A DNA stretch of 64,000 nt. It comes from Variovorax sp. V93. GTDB lineage: Bacteria; Pseudomonadota; Gammaproteobacteria; Burkholderiales; Burkholderiaceae_C. A program made the position numbers and the translations under genes. Below, piece by piece: positions 8,588 to 17,249 of the stretch; position 1 is the first letter of the stretch, and every line of letters begins with the position of its first letter. Below the pieces are notes generated by a model that was given only the letters and a program-made list of their open reading frames with translations, did no database searches and was not told the origin of the DNA. The DNA is taken from the NCBI RefSeq assembly GCF_041154485.1, contig NZ_AP028669.1, positions 2,728,001 through 2,792,000 on the forward strand, read 5' to 3'.

Positions 8588-9442
8588 ATGAAAGAAGCGG
8601 GAGCACAAAAGAGCACGGGCGCCAGGCTGCGCCGCATCGCCCGGGCGCTCGTCTTTGCGGCGCTTGCAGTCGCGCTTGCCACCTGCTGGGCCGATCCGGC
8701 GCGGCTGCGCCAGGCTTTCACGGAACAGGTCGATCGCCGCCTCGAGCCGCCGCCGGAAGAAGCGCAGCGTTACGGCCATCTCGCGCGCGATGAACTCCAG
8801 CGCGCAGGCATTGCCGAGGAGCCCTCCCAGTACGCGCTGCTGGTGGACCGCAGCGCCTCGGTCCAGGCCATCTTCGTCTTCTGGCTGCCGGCCGGTGCTG
8901 CGCCGGTGCTGGTCGGTGCAGCGCCGGTATCGACCGGGCGCCCCGGCGGATTCGAATACTTCGAGACGCCGCTCGGCGTGTTCGAGCACTCGGTGACAAA
9001 CCACGATTTCCGCGCGGAGGGCTCGCGCAACGAATTCGGCATTCGCGGCTATGGCGAAAAGGGAATGCGCGTGTTCGATTTCGGCTGGCAGCAGGCACGG
9101 CGCCTGTGGGGCCGGGGCGGCACGAGCACGATGCGGCTGCAGATGCATGCCACCGATCCCGACCGGCTCGAACCGCGGCTGGGCAGCGTGCAGTCGAAGG
9201 GCTGCATCCGCATTCCGGCCAGCCTGAACCGCTTCCTCGACCGCCTGGGCGTGCTCGATGCCGACTACCTCAGGGCCAAGGCCGAGGGCAGCGCACCGTG
9301 GGTGCTGCCGCCGGACCAGGCGCCGGCCGAAGGCGCTGGGCGCTATCTCATCGTGGTCGACAGCGGCCGCTCCGAACGGCCCGCCTGGTCGCCGCCGCCG
9401 AAGCCCGGCACACCGCCCGCCGGCGCGGACTCCGCGCCCTAG
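8588..9442 (+). CDS. L,D-transpeptidase (YkuD) family protein
   Basis: 284 residues. An N-terminal hydrophobic segment (about residues 20-36) would export or anchor it. The catalytic region contains HATDPD near residue 180 and SKGCIRIP near 205, the His and the Ser-x-Gly-Cys-x-Arg motif of YkuD enzymes, which crosslink peptidoglycan or attach proteins to it in the periplasm. The C-terminus is Pro-rich. The start is the only ATG available and lies directly after a strong inverted repeat. The stop overlaps the convergent hemerythrin gene by 4 bp. Confidence 0.85.
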   Translation: MKEAGAQKSTGARLRRIARALVFAALAVALATCWADPARLRQAFTEQVDRRLEPPPEEAQRYGHLARDELQRAGIAEEPSQYALLVDRSASVQAIFVFWLPAGAAPVLVGAAPVSTGRPGGFEYFETPLGVFEHSVTNHDFRAEGSRNEFGIRGYGEKGMRVFDFGWQQARRLWGRGGTSTMRLQMHATDPDRLEPRLGSVQSKGCIRIPASLNRFLDRLGVLDADYLRAKAEGSAPWVLPPDQAPAEGAGRYLIVVDSGRSERPAWSPPPKPGTPPAGADSAP

Positions 9443-10023
9443 GCCGTGGGGCCCAGCCCGATCGGCGCCGGCACGATGTTCACGATGCGGGTGAAGAGCG
9501 ACTCGTACTCCCGCTCCGGCCGGTAGCCGGTGAGCGGATCGCGGTTGCGGCCGAACGCCTCGTCGAGTTCGCGCCAGTCCTCGGGGGTCAGCACCTTCTC
9601 GGCGAGCGGAAGGATCTCGCGCTCCTCGATCGCCATGTGGTTGAGGTAGAAGTCGACGTATTGCTCCATCGCGCTTTCGAAGGCCGCCCGCCGCGAGTCG
9701 CCCAGCATCTCGAAGGCCAGCATTGCGTGCTCCACGTTGCGGATCTTCCGCTCGCCCCAGGCATGGTCGTTGTCGAGCCGGTCCATCAGTTCGCGCGAGA
9801 TCGGCGTGCGGGCGCGCAGCTTGGGGAACAGCAGCTCGCTCTCCTTGCGGTGGTGCCGCTTTTCCGGGAATTCGTCCACGTAGAACAGCATGGCGCGCAA
9901 GGCCGCGAAGTCGGGCGGGGTTCCCTTGCGGCGGTGCTGTTCGAGCAGCATGATGATGGAGCGCAGCATGGCGGCGAGCGCCGCATGCTCCTGGCGAATG
10001 ATGCGAACGGTGGCGTGGGTCAT
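9439..10023 (-). CDS. Hemerythrin HHE-domain protein
   Basis: 194 residues, cytoplasmic. The His and Glu residues expected for a di-iron site are in place: EHAAL near residue 12, RHHRKESELLFP near 57-68, DNDHAWG near 85 and NHMAIEEREILP near 128. Such proteins bind oxygen or nitric oxide, or take part in iron-sulfur repair; which one cannot be told here. It is transcribed away from the universal stress gene, and a near-consensus FNR/ANR box lies 52 bp upstream of its start, which fits a role under low oxygen. Confidence 0.85.
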   Translation of the reverse strand: MTHATVRIIRQEHAALAAMLRSIIMLLEQHRRKGTPPDFAALRAMLFYVDEFPEKRHHRKESELLFPKLRARTPISRELMDRLDNDHAWGERKIRNVEHAMLAFEMLGDSRRAAFESAMEQYVDFYLNHMAIEEREILPLAEKVLTPEDWRELDEAFGRNRDPLTGYRPEREYESLFTRIVNIVPAPIGLGPTA

Positions 10024-10046
10024 GGAATGGCTCCTGTGCGTACCCG

Positions 10047-10088
10047 AGGATCGCGGGTCCGGGCCCGCACAGGGTTGCTGCAGATCAA
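10047..10088 (-). promoter_or_regulatory. Candidate FNR/ANR box and -10 for the hemerythrin gene
   Basis: Read on the plus strand, TTGCTGCAGATCAA at 10075-10088 differs from TTGAT-N4-ATCAA by one base. On the minus strand GATCCT at 10052-10047 lies 22 nt downstream, the distance expected between a class II FNR site and a -10 element. Confidence 0.55.
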
Positions 10089-10136
10089 ATGCCGTGCATG
10101 CCGTTCGATGCCTTTCGCCTGCGACGACGCTTTCGC

Positions 10137-10177
10137 TTGATCCGCATCAAGCCGCGCCTCGCACCGGCCCGGACACT
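10137..10177 (+). promoter_or_regulatory. Perfect FNR/ANR box and -10 for the universal stress gene
   Basis: TTGATCCGCATCAA at 10137-10150 is an exact TTGAT-N4-ATCAA dyad. GACACT at 10172-10177 follows after 21 nt. The same GACACT hexamer is used at the ccoN promoter. The predicted transcription start is about 30 nt before the ATG at 10214. Confidence 0.8.
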
Positions 10178-10213
10178 GGCCGCATACCCACCTCAAAGCA
10201 AAGCGAGGACACC

Positions 10214-10723
10214 ATGTACCAGCGAATTCTTGTTCCTGTCGATGGAAGTTCGACATCCAGCCACGGCCTGGGCGAAGCGATTCGCCTGGCCAAGGTCACC
10301 GCGGGGCGCCTGCGCCTGATCCACGTCATCGACGAGCTCTCCTTTGCCCTGGCGATGGACGCCTACTCGGGCCGGACGGGCGACTGGCTCAACGAGTTGC
10401 GCGCAGCCGCCACCAAGCTGCTCGAGGAAGGCAAGGCAAGGGCCGCCGCCGAAGGCGTCGAGGCCGACTCGGTGCTTTGCGACAACTTCAGGGGGGCCGT
10501 TCCGGACCGGGTCACGGCCGAGGCGGCTTCATGGCCCGCCGACCTGATCGTGCTCGGCACGCACGGCCGGCGCGGCCTCGGCCGCATGGTGATGGGCAGC
10601 AGCGCGGAGCAGATCCTGCGCAGCGCGAGCGTTCCGGTGCTGCTGGTGCGCGCGCCCGAATCGCACGCCAAGGCGGAAGCGGCGCGCTTCACGATGCCGA
10701 GCGGCGTTTTGGCGAGCCAGTAA
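10214..10723 (+). CDS. Universal stress protein (UspA family)
   Basis: 169 residues with one Usp domain: MYQRILVPVDGSSTS at the N-terminus and the ATP-binding signature GTHGRRGLGRMVMGS near residues 116-130. Proteins of this type bind ATP and help survival in growth arrest and hypoxia. ATG at 10214 is preceded by a GAGGACACC leader and starts at the conserved N-terminus; the frame is open further upstream but that part is not Usp-like. A perfect FNR/ANR box lies 63 bp upstream, so induction under low oxygen is likely. The last 20 residues are a short non-conserved tail. Confidence 0.92.
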   Translation: MYQRILVPVDGSSTSSHGLGEAIRLAKVTAGRLRLIHVIDELSFALAMDAYSGRTGDWLNELRAAATKLLEEGKARAAAEGVEADSVLCDNFRGAVPDRVTAEAASWPADLIVLGTHGRRGLGRMVMGSSAEQILRSASVPVLLVRAPESHAKAEAARFTMPSGVLASQ

Positions 10724-10730
10724 CCCGGCC

Positions 10731-10747
10731 GGCCGCGCTGCGCGGCC
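10731..10747. terminator. Hairpin between convergent genes
   Basis: GGCCGCG (10731-10737), loop CTG, CGCGGCC (10741-10747) form a perfect 7-bp stem between the stops of the stress gene and the 73-residue gene. There is no T-run on either strand, so this is a tentative two-way terminator. Confidence 0.4.
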
Positions 10748-10968
10748 TACCCGTCAAGCGGCACGCCGCCGCCGAAACGGCTGGTCCACTGGTCCAGCAG
10801 TTCCTGCTGGACGGCCTTGGCCGACTGCTGCCAGGCGGCCAGCATTCCCCACTGGATCTGCTGCGCCTGCAGCACGCTTGCGCCGCAGGCCGCCTGCCAG
10901 TCGAGCAGAGAGCGAAAGTAGGCATCGGTCCATGCCGATGCCGGAGTCGCGGAAAGCTTGCTGTCCAT
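10747..10968 (-). CDS. Small protein of unknown function (73 aa)
   Basis: I do not recognise a family. The 73 residues are mostly helical and rich in Gln, Ala and Trp (for example WGMLAAWQQSAKAVQQELLDQW), with a phasin-like amphipathic look but too short for a phasin. AGGAGA lies 6 bp before the ATG at 10968, a good ribosome site. It follows the desaturase gene on the same strand after a 49-bp gap, so the two may be co-transcribed. Its position in the low-oxygen cluster is the only clue to its role. Confidence 0.6.
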   Translation of the reverse strand: MDSKLSATPASAWTDAYFRSLLDWQAACGASVLQAQQIQWGMLAAWQQSAKAVQQELLDQWTSRFGGGVPLDG

Positions 10969-11017
10969 GCTGTTCTCCTGTGTTGTCGGGAAACGAAATC
11001 GTGCGGGTCGGGCCGGG

Positions 11018-12205
11018 TCAGGCGTAGGAACGCAGGCGCTTCGAGAATTCGGCCAGGGGCGCGATGCCGCTGGCCTCCGCGCGCTGGCACCAGTCCTGCA
11101 ATTGCCTGACAAGCTGTTCGCCCGTTGCGGCGGAACGGCCCCACAGCGCCGTCAGCTCGCTGCGCATCGAGTACATCGTATCGAGCGCGCGCGATCCGCG
11201 CAAAGCCAGCGCAAGCCGCATGCGCCGCGATTCATCGAGCATGCGCTCGTCCTTGGCCAGCCAGTGCCTCACGGCCCGCAGCGAATGAGCCTCGCTCGGC
11301 GACAGGCGGCGCAGCCGGCCGAACTCTTCGGCATAGGCCTGCTTCAGGGAACGCGCATAGCTCGAGAGCACGTCGTAGTGGCACCGGATGACCGCCTGCA
11401 CGGTTTCCAGGTCGACGGCCGGCTTGGGCGCCGCAAGCCGCGGCGTCGGCGCCAGATGCTTCACGGTGGCAAGGCCGAGCGCCTGCAGCGCGCGGATGTA
11501 CAGCCAGCCCACATCGAATTCGTACCACTTGCACGACAGCCTGGCCGAAGTGGGAAAAGCGTGATGGTTGTTGTGAAGCTCCTCCCCGCCGATCAGGATG
11601 CCGATCGGCGAGATGTTCGTGCTCGCGTCCGGCGCTGGCCAGTTGCGATAGCCCCAGTAGTGGCCGATGCCGTTGACCACGCCGGCGGCCCAGAACGGGA
11701 TCCACGCGATCTGCGCGAGAAGAATCAACCCACCCGGCACCACGCCGAAGAGCACCATGTCCACGATGCCCATCAGCACGATGCCGAGAATCTTGTGGCG
11801 CGAATACAGCCTGCGCTCGATCCAGTCGTCCGGCGTGCCGTGGCCGTAGCGCGCGATGGTTTCCGGCTTGTCGCTCTCGCGGATGTAGAGGAAGACACCG
11901 CCCCATAGCACCCGGTTGATGCCCAGCACCTGCGGGCTGTGCGGGTCTTCGGGGGTGTCGCACTTGGCGTGGTGCTTGCGGTGCACGGCGGCCCATTCCT
12001 TCGTCACCATGCCCGTGGTCAGCCAGAGCCAGAAGCGGAAGAAATGGCTCGCCGCGGGATGCAGCTCGAGCGCGCGATGCGCCTGGTGGCGGTGCAGGAA
12101 GATGGTGACCGAGGCGATGGTGACGTGGGTCAGCGCGAGCGCCACGAGCACGGCGCCCCACCATGGAAGATCGAAGACGCCGGAGAAGAGTACGGACTGC
12201 TGCAT
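11018..12205 (-). CDS. Membrane fatty acid / acyl-CoA desaturase
   Basis: 395 residues. The three His boxes of integral-membrane desaturases are present: HRHQAHR near residues 39-45, HRKHHA near 77-82 and HNNHHAF near 215-220, with hydrophobic segments between them. The enzyme would put a double bond in membrane fatty acids using di-iron and oxygen. ATG at 12205 is chosen because GAGGTG lies just upstream and it precedes the first membrane segment; the frame stays open far upstream, but that part is the promoter region. A degenerate FNR/ANR box lies 53 bp upstream. The C-terminal 100 residues are a soluble helical extension. Confidence 0.88.
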   Translation of the reverse strand: MQQSVLFSGVFDLPWWGAVLVALALTHVTIASVTIFLHRHQAHRALELHPAASHFFRFWLWLTTGMVTKEWAAVHRKHHAKCDTPEDPHSPQVLGINRVLWGGVFLYIRESDKPETIARYGHGTPDDWIERRLYSRHKILGIVLMGIVDMVLFGVVPGGLILLAQIAWIPFWAAGVVNGIGHYWGYRNWPAPDASTNISPIGILIGGEELHNNHHAFPTSARLSCKWYEFDVGWLYIRALQALGLATVKHLAPTPRLAAPKPAVDLETVQAVIRCHYDVLSSYARSLKQAYAEEFGRLRRLSPSEAHSLRAVRHWLAKDERMLDESRRMRLALALRGSRALDTMYSMRSELTALWGRSAATGEQLVRQLQDWCQRAEASGIAPLAEFSKRLRSYA

Positions 12206-12510
12206 TTGCACCTCATGGACAACCGCGGCATTCTGCAAAGCGCCCGATGCCCGGGCCTTGATCTGGCGCAAGCCGGCCGCGGCCGCGCGGCCGAAGAATC
12301 GTAGCGTTCGGTGCCGGCGTAAGAGATGTGAAAGAACGCGACCGTCGGGGCCCGCTCCCGCTTCGCGCAAAAGACCTGCGGAAAACATTGGAATTGCAGC
12401 GCGCAGGCAAGGTGCAAACTGTGCGCGCCGATAGTGTCGGCAAGGAGCGCGTTGCGAATCACGCTGCGGACGCCGCGGCAAGAAGCCCCCTCTTCCTCGA
12501 AAGGTTTGAA
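12206..12510. other. 305-bp gap between desaturase and BON gene
   Basis: No gene is supported here. The left part holds the candidate desaturase promoter (box at 12258-12271). The right part must hold the promoter for BON-phosphoketolase, but I see no convincing -35/-10 pair and no FNR box within it. The minus-strand reading frame of the desaturase remains open across the gap, without a better start. Confidence 0.5.
12230..12271 (-). promoter_or_regulatory. Degenerate FNR/ANR box and -10 for the desaturase
   Basis: On the minus strand the site reads TTGCGCCAGATCAA (12271-12258), with one perfect half-site and one half-site with two mismatches. CAGAAT at 12235-12230 follows after exactly 22 nt and matches TATAAT at four positions. 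The spacing is the main support. Confidence 0.45.
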
Positions 12511-12741
12511 ATGAACCCCGATATTCAACTCAGGCACGAGGTCTTCGCCCAGCTGAACTGGGACCCGGCGGTGTGCAGTTGCGACGTCGACGTGCGCGTG
12601 GCCGACGGCGTGGTCACCCTGCAGGGCCGGCTGGCCAGCGAGGATCTGAAGAGCGCCGTCGAGCGCGCCGTGCGCCGCGCCGAAGGCGTCAAGCGGATCA
12701 TCAACCAGCTGACCACCGCGGAATGCGCAAACAATGGCTGA
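12511..12741 (+). CDS. BON-domain protein (76 aa)
   Basis: A single BON domain (residues about 8-70), with the pattern [18 protein letters not shown] and the conserved Gly of [11 protein letters not shown] type. BON domains bind lipids or other ligands and are common in stress-induced proteins. There is no signal peptide, so it is probably cytoplasmic, unlike OsmY. ATG at 12511 begins the domain; the stop overlaps the phosphoketolase start by 8 bp, so the two are likely translated together. Stress-linked BON proteins often sit beside universal stress and phosphoketolase genes. Confidence 0.8.
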   Translation: MNPDIQLRHEVFAQLNWDPAVCSCDVDVRVADGVVTLQGRLASEDLKSAVERAVRRAEGVKRIINQLTTAECANNG

Positions 12742-15085
12742 ACACGACGACTTCGCACTGCTGGACGCCTGGTGGCGCGCGGCCAATTACCTGTCCGTGG
12801 GCCAGATCTACCTGATGGACAACCCGCTGCTGCGCGAGAAGCTGAGCCTTTCGCACATCAAGCCGCGGCTGCTCGGCCACTGGGGCACGACGCCGGGCCT
12901 GAACTTCATCTACGCGCACATGAACCGCGCCATCGCGGCGCGCGAACTCGACGCCATCTTCATTGCGGGTCCCGGCCACGGCGGCCCGGGCGTGGTCGCC
13001 AATACCTATCTCGAGGGCACCTACAGCGAGGTCTACCCCGCCATCGGCCGGGATGCGGAAGGCATGAAGCGGCTCTTCACGCAGTTCTCGTTCCCGGGCG
13101 GCATTCCGAGCCACGTGGCGCCCGAAACGCCGGGTTCGATCCATGAAGGCGGCGAACTCGGCTATTCGCTGCTGCACGCCTATGGCGCGGTGTTCGACAA
13201 CCCCGCCCTGCTCGCCTGCTGCGTGATCGGCGACGGCGAGGCCGAAACCGGCGCGCTGGCCGCAAGCTGGCATTCCAACAAGTTCCTGAACCCCGAGAGC
13301 GACGGCGCCGTGCTGCCGATCCTGCACTTGAACGGCTACAAGATCGCCGGCCCCACGGTGCTCGCGCGCATTCCGGACGAAGAGCTGGCGCAGCTGCTGC
13401 GGGGCTACGGACACGAGCCGTATTTCGTTGCCGGGCACGAACCCGCGCAGATGCACCGGCTCATGGCGGCCGCGCTCGACAAGGCGCTCGACGATATCCA
13501 CGCCATCCAGGCCAGCGCCCGCAAGAGCGGCTTCCGCGAGCGGCCGCGCTGGCCGATGATCGTGCTGCGCTCGCCCAAGGGCTGGACCGGGCCGCGGCAG
13601 GTGGACGGCGTGCCGGTCGAGGGCACCTTCCGCGCGCACCAGGTGCCGCTCACCGGCTTTTCCGCCAAGCCGGAGCATGTGGGCCTGCTCGAAGACTGGA
13701 TGCGCAGCTATCGGCCCGAAGAACTTTTCGATGCGGCCGGCGCGCTGCGTCCCGAGATCGCGGCGCTCGCGCCCAAGGGAACGAGGCGCATGAGCGCCAA
13801 TCCGCATGCCAACGGCGGCCTGCTGCTCCGCGACCTGGCCATGCCGCCCTTCCGCGAGCACGCCGTCACGGTCACGGCGCCGGGCGCCGCGGATGCGGAG
13901 GCCACGCGCATCGCCGGCCGGTTCCTGCGCGATGTGATGCGCCGCAACGAGGCGGCGCGCAACTTCCGCGTCATGGGGCCGGACGAAACCACGTCGAACC
14001 GCCTGGACGCGCTGTTCGAGGTCACGGCGCGGAATTCCACCGCCGAGATCCTTGCCGGCGACGACCATGTGTCGCCCGAAGGCCGCGTGATGGAGGTGCT
14101 CAGCGAGCACCTTTGCCAGGGCTGGCTCGAAGGCTACCTGCTCACCGGACGCCATGGCTTCTTCTCGTGCTACGAGGCCTTCATCCACATCGTCGATTCG
14201 ATGTTCAACCAGCACGCCAAGTGGCTCAAGGTGGCGCGCGGCATCGGCTGGCGGCGCCCGATCGCCTCGCTCAACTACCTGCTCACCAGCCATGTCTGGC
14301 GGCAGGACCACAACGGCTTCAGCCACCAGGACCCGGGCTTTCTCGACCACGTGGTGAACAAGAAGGCCGAGGTGGTGCGCGTGTACCTGCCGCCCGACGC
14401 CAACACGCTGCTGTCGGTGGTCGACCATTGCCTGCGCAGCCGCAACTACGTGAACGTGATCGTCGCGGGCAAGCAGCCGGGCCCGCAGTGGCTGGACATC
14501 GAATCCGCGGTGCGCCATTGCACCGTGGGCCTGGGCATCTGGACCTGGGCCAGCAACGACGAAGACGCCGCGCCGGACGTGGTGATGGCCTGCGCCGGCG
14601 ACGTGCCCACGCTCGAGACGCTGGCCGCGGTCGACCTGCTGCGCAGGATGCTGCCCGAACTGAAGGTGCGCGTGGTGAACGTGGTCGACCTGATGGCGCT
14701 GCAATCGCCAGATGCGCATCCGCACGGGCTGCCCGACGCGGAGTTCAACGCCGTCTTCACCACCGACCGCCCGGTGATCTTCGCGTTCCACGGCTATCCC
14801 TCGCTGGTCCACCGGCTCACCTACAAGCGCACCAACCACGACAGCTTCCATGTCCACGGCTATTGCGAGGAAGGCACCACCACCACGCCCTTCGACATGA
14901 CCGTGCTCAACCGGCTGGACCGGTTCCACCTGGCCAGCGACGCCATCGCACGGGTCGAGCGCTTTCGCAACAGCGCGGGCCATGTACAGCAGCATCTGCG
15001 CGACAAGCTGCTGGAGCACCGCGCCTACATCACCGTTCACGGCAAGGACATGCCGGAGATAGAGGACTGGCGCTGGGCGAACTGA
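12734..15085 (+). CDS. xfp: Xylulose-5-phosphate/fructose-6-phosphate phosphoketolase
   Basis: 783 residues, full length for the family. It splits xylulose 5-phosphate (or fructose 6-phosphate) with phosphate to acetyl phosphate and glyceraldehyde 3-phosphate (or erythrose 4-phosphate), using thiamine diphosphate and Mg. Recognisable parts are GPGHGGPG near residue 79, the cofactor motif [20 protein letters not shown] near 162-180 and [10 protein letters not shown] near 533. Acetyl phosphate gives ATP without respiration, which fits the low-oxygen setting. It overlaps the BON gene; the desaturase is divergent. No acetate kinase gene is in view. Confidence 0.93.
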   Translation: MAEHDDFALLDAWWRAANYLSVGQIYLMDNPLLREKLSLSHIKPRLLGHWGTTPGLNFIYAHMNRAIAARELDAIFIAGPGHGGPGVVANTYLEGTYSEVYPAIGRDAEGMKRLFTQFSFPGGIPSHVAPETPGSIHEGGELGYSLLHAYGAVFDNPALLACCVIGDGEAETGALAASWHSNKFLNPESDGAVLPILHLNGYKIAGPTVLARIPDEELAQLLRGYGHEPYFVAGHEPAQMHRLMAAALDKALDDIHAIQASARKSGFRERPRWPMIVLRSPKGWTGPRQVDGVPVEGTFRAHQVPLTGFSAKPEHVGLLEDWMRSYRPEELFDAAGALRPEIAALAPKGTRRMSANPHANGGLLLRDLAMPPFREHAVTVTAPGAADAEATRIAGRFLRDVMRRNEAARNFRVMGPDETTSNRLDALFEVTARNSTAEILAGDDHVSPEGRVMEVLSEHLCQGWLEGYLLTGRHGFFSCYEAFIHIVDSMFNQHAKWLKVARGIGWRRPIASLNYLLTSHVWRQDHNGFSHQDPGFLDHVVNKKAEVVRVYLPPDANTLLSVVDHCLRSRNYVNVIVAGKQPGPQWLDIESAVRHCTVGLGIWTWASNDEDAAPDVVMACAGDVPTLETLAAVDLLRRMLPELKVRVVNVVDLMALQSPDAHPHGLPDAEFNAVFTTDRPVIFAFHGYPSLVHRLTYKRTNHDSFHVHGYCEEGTTTTPFDMTVLNRLDRFHLASDAIARVERFRNSAGHVQQHLRDKLLEHRAYITVHGKDMPEIEDWRWAN

Positions 15086-15116
15086 GCACGCGGCGGCAGG
15101 ACCCGGCGCGCGCCGC

Positions 15117-15827
15117 TCAGCGGCACCAGTCCGCGATCCGATGGCCGAGATCCGACCAGAGCGCCTGCAGCGCCACGGCCGCCAGCAAGACGCCGGCAAG
15201 ACGCGCGCCCCAGGCCTGGGGCCGCCCGGAGCCGCTCCACCGCAACCGCTGCCACAGCCACGGCGCCAGCACCAGGGAGATGCCGCTGCCCATGGCGAAC
15301 AGCACCATCGCCAGGCCGCCCTGCAGCGGGCCATTGCCCAGGCTGGCCAGCAACAGCGCCGAATAGAGCAGCCCGCAAGGCATGGCCACCCAGAGCGCGC
15401 CCGCCGCCAGCACGCCCAGCGGCGTGCCTCCGGCAAGCGGCCGAAGGCGCGCTTCGAGCGTGCGGCCGATGCGCTGCGCCCACACTGGCTGCCGGCCCGC
15501 GACGGCCAGCATGGCACCCCACGCAAACACGAACACGTGCAGCAGCATCCAGAGCGGCCTGAGGGCGGCGATCTGCGTGCTGGCCTGGGCCAGGCTGTCC
15601 GCGCTTGCGGCTGCAATGGCGCCTGCCGCGGCGTAGCTCGCGATGCGGCCCAGGTGAAAGGCCGCCGGGGCCGCGAACGCAGCGCCACCGCCGGTGCGGG
15701 CGCCCGCCGGCACGGCGACCGGCACGATGCGGATCACCGCCGCCGAGGCCGCGCCGCACATGGCCACGCAGTGCGGGCCGCCTGCGAGGCCCATCAGCAA
15801 GGCGGCGCCGGCCAATGCGGTCTGCAT
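15117..15827 (-). CDS. TauE/SafE or UreH-like membrane protein of the cbb3 cluster
   Basis: 236 residues with about six hydrophobic segments. The N-terminus, GLAGGPHCVAMCGAAS, carries the conserved Cys and His pattern of the DsbD-like/UreH transmembrane family often annotated as sulfite exporter TauE/SafE. Members next to ccoG-I-S genes are thought to help copper or electron delivery to the oxidase; here that is an inference from location. It is the last gene of the cco run, 9 bp after hemN. Confidence 0.75.
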   Translation of the reverse strand: MQTALAGAALLMGLAGGPHCVAMCGAASAAVIRIVPVAVPAGARTGGGAAFAAPAAFHLGRIASYAAAGAIAAASADSLAQASTQIAALRPLWMLLHVFVFAWGAMLAVAGRQPVWAQRIGRTLEARLRPLAGGTPLGVLAAGALWVAMPCGLLYSALLLASLGNGPLQGGLAMVLFAMGSGISLVLAPWLWQRLRWSGSGRPQAWGARLAGVLLAAVALQALWSDLGHRIADWCR

Positions 15828-15836
15828 GCCCGGACC

Positions 15837-17249
15837 TCAGACCACGCGCGAAAAGCGGGTGCGGTTCTCGCGGCAGTAGCGATCGAACACCATGGCAATG
15901 GCGCGCACCACGAACCAGCCCTGCGCCGTGACCTCGATGTCGTGATCGCTGACCCGCACCAGCCCCTGGGCCGCGAGCGGCCCGAGCGCCGCGAACTCGG
16001 CCGCGAAGTAGTGCCGGAAGTCGATGCGGTGCGCCTCGCCGATGGCGTCGAACACCACCCGCCCCCTGCACATCACCGCCATGATGACCGCGCGCCGCAG
16101 CACGTCGTCGCGCGACAGCGCAAGGCCGCGGACCACGGGCAGGCGGCCCTGGTCGAGCAGGTCGTAGTAGCTGTCCAGCGTCTTGGCGTTCTGGCTGTAG
16201 GTGGCGCCGATGCGCCCGATGGCGGAAACACCGAGCGCCACCAGGTCGCCCTCCGGCTGCGTGCTGTAGCCCTGGAAGTCGCGCTGCAGCCGCCCCTGCC
16301 GCTTGGCCACCGCGAGCGGATCGTCCGGCAGCGCGAAGTGGTCCATGCCGATGTAGACGTAGCCGGCATCGCTGAGCGTGGCAATGGCGCTGGAGAGCAT
16401 CCGCACCCGCGCCGCGGCGTCGGGCAGCTCCTCCGCGGCAATGCGCCGCTGCGGCTTGAAGCGCTCGGGCAGGTGCGCATAGGCATAGAGCGCGATGCGG
16501 TCGGGCCGAAGCTCGCAGACCTGGGCCATCGTGCGCTCGAAGGAGGCGTCGTTCTGGCGCGGCAGCCCGTAGATCAGGTCGGCATTGATCGACTTGAAGC
16601 CCAGCGCGCGCGCATCGGCCATCAAGCCGAACACCTGGTGCGCGGGCTGGATGCGGTGCACGGCCTTCTGCACCTCGGGGTCGAAGTCCTGCACGCCGAA
16701 GCTCAGCCGGTTGAAGCCCAGCGCCGCCAGGCTGGCGAGCCGTGCGGCATCGACGGTGCGCGGATCGATCTCGATGGACCATTCGCCGCCGGCTATGAAG
16801 TCGAAGGATTCGCGCAGCATGGCCAGGAGTTCACCGAGCTGCGCGTCGCTCAGGAAGGTGGGCGTGCCGCCGCCCAGGTGCAGCTGGCTCACGGCGGCGC
16901 GGCGGCCGAGCTGCGCGGCCTGCAGCCGGGTCTCGCGCGCCAGGTAGGCCAGGTACTGGGTGGCCCGCTCGCGGTGCCGCGTCACCACCTTGTTGCATGC
17001 GCAGTAGTAGCACAGCGATTCGCAGAACGGAATGTGCACATAGAGCGACAGCGGCGGCGCCGAAGCGCCCGCATCGCGCCGCTCGCGCAGCGCCGCCGCG
17101 TACTCGTCCGCGCCAAAGGCCTCGATGAACCGGTCGGCCGTGGGATACGAGGTGTAGCGCGGGCCGGCGACGTCGAACTGCCGCAGCACGGCGGCGGACA
17201 AGGGGGCGGCAAGGGGCGCCTCGATGGAGGCGGTGCAGGGCTGTGTCAT
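15837..17249 (-). CDS. hemN: Oxygen-independent coproporphyrinogen III dehydrogenase HemN
   Basis: 470 residues. A radical-SAM enzyme that oxidises coproporphyrinogen III to protoporphyrinogen IX without oxygen, needed for heme under low oxygen. The iron-sulfur motif CESLCYYC lies near residues 65-72, followed by HLGGGTPTFLSD and the GCPYR-less HemN core. The N-terminal RYTSYPTADRF segment is typical of true HemN. ATG at 17249 overlaps the stop of the small membrane protein upstream (ATGA), so it is part of the cco operon. Confidence 0.92.
   Translation of the reverse strand: MTQPCTASIEAPLAAPLSAAVLRQFDVAGPRYTSYPTADRFIEAFGADEYAAALRERRDAGASAPPLSLYVHIPFCESLCYYCACNKVVTRHRERATQYLAYLARETRLQAAQLGRRAAVSQLHLGGGTPTFLSDAQLGELLAMLRESFDFIAGGEWSIEIDPRTVDAARLASLAALGFNRLSFGVQDFDPEVQKAVHRIQPAHQVFGLMADARALGFKSINADLIYGLPRQNDASFERTMAQVCELRPDRIALYAYAHLPERFKPQRRIAAEELPDAAARVRMLSSAIATLSDAGYVYIGMDHFALPDDPLAVAKRQGRLQRDFQGYSTQPEGDLVALGVSAIGRIGATYSQNAKTLDSYYDLLDQGRLPVVRGLALSRDDVLRRAVIMAVMCRGRVVFDAIGEAHRIDFRHYFAAEFAALGPLAAQGLVRVSDHDIEVTAQGWFVVRAIAMVFDRYCRENRTRFSRVV

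Noticed and set aside
15104..15115. Perfect palindrome CGGCGCGCGCCG between convergent genes
   Set aside because: Without a loop it makes a poor terminator, and alternating CG runs are common here.
12701..15688. A 995-codon open frame on the minus strand opposite phosphoketolase
   Set aside because: It is the GC-rich antisense shadow of a complete, motif-bearing phosphoketolase gene; its translation is low-complexity and has no recognisable domain.
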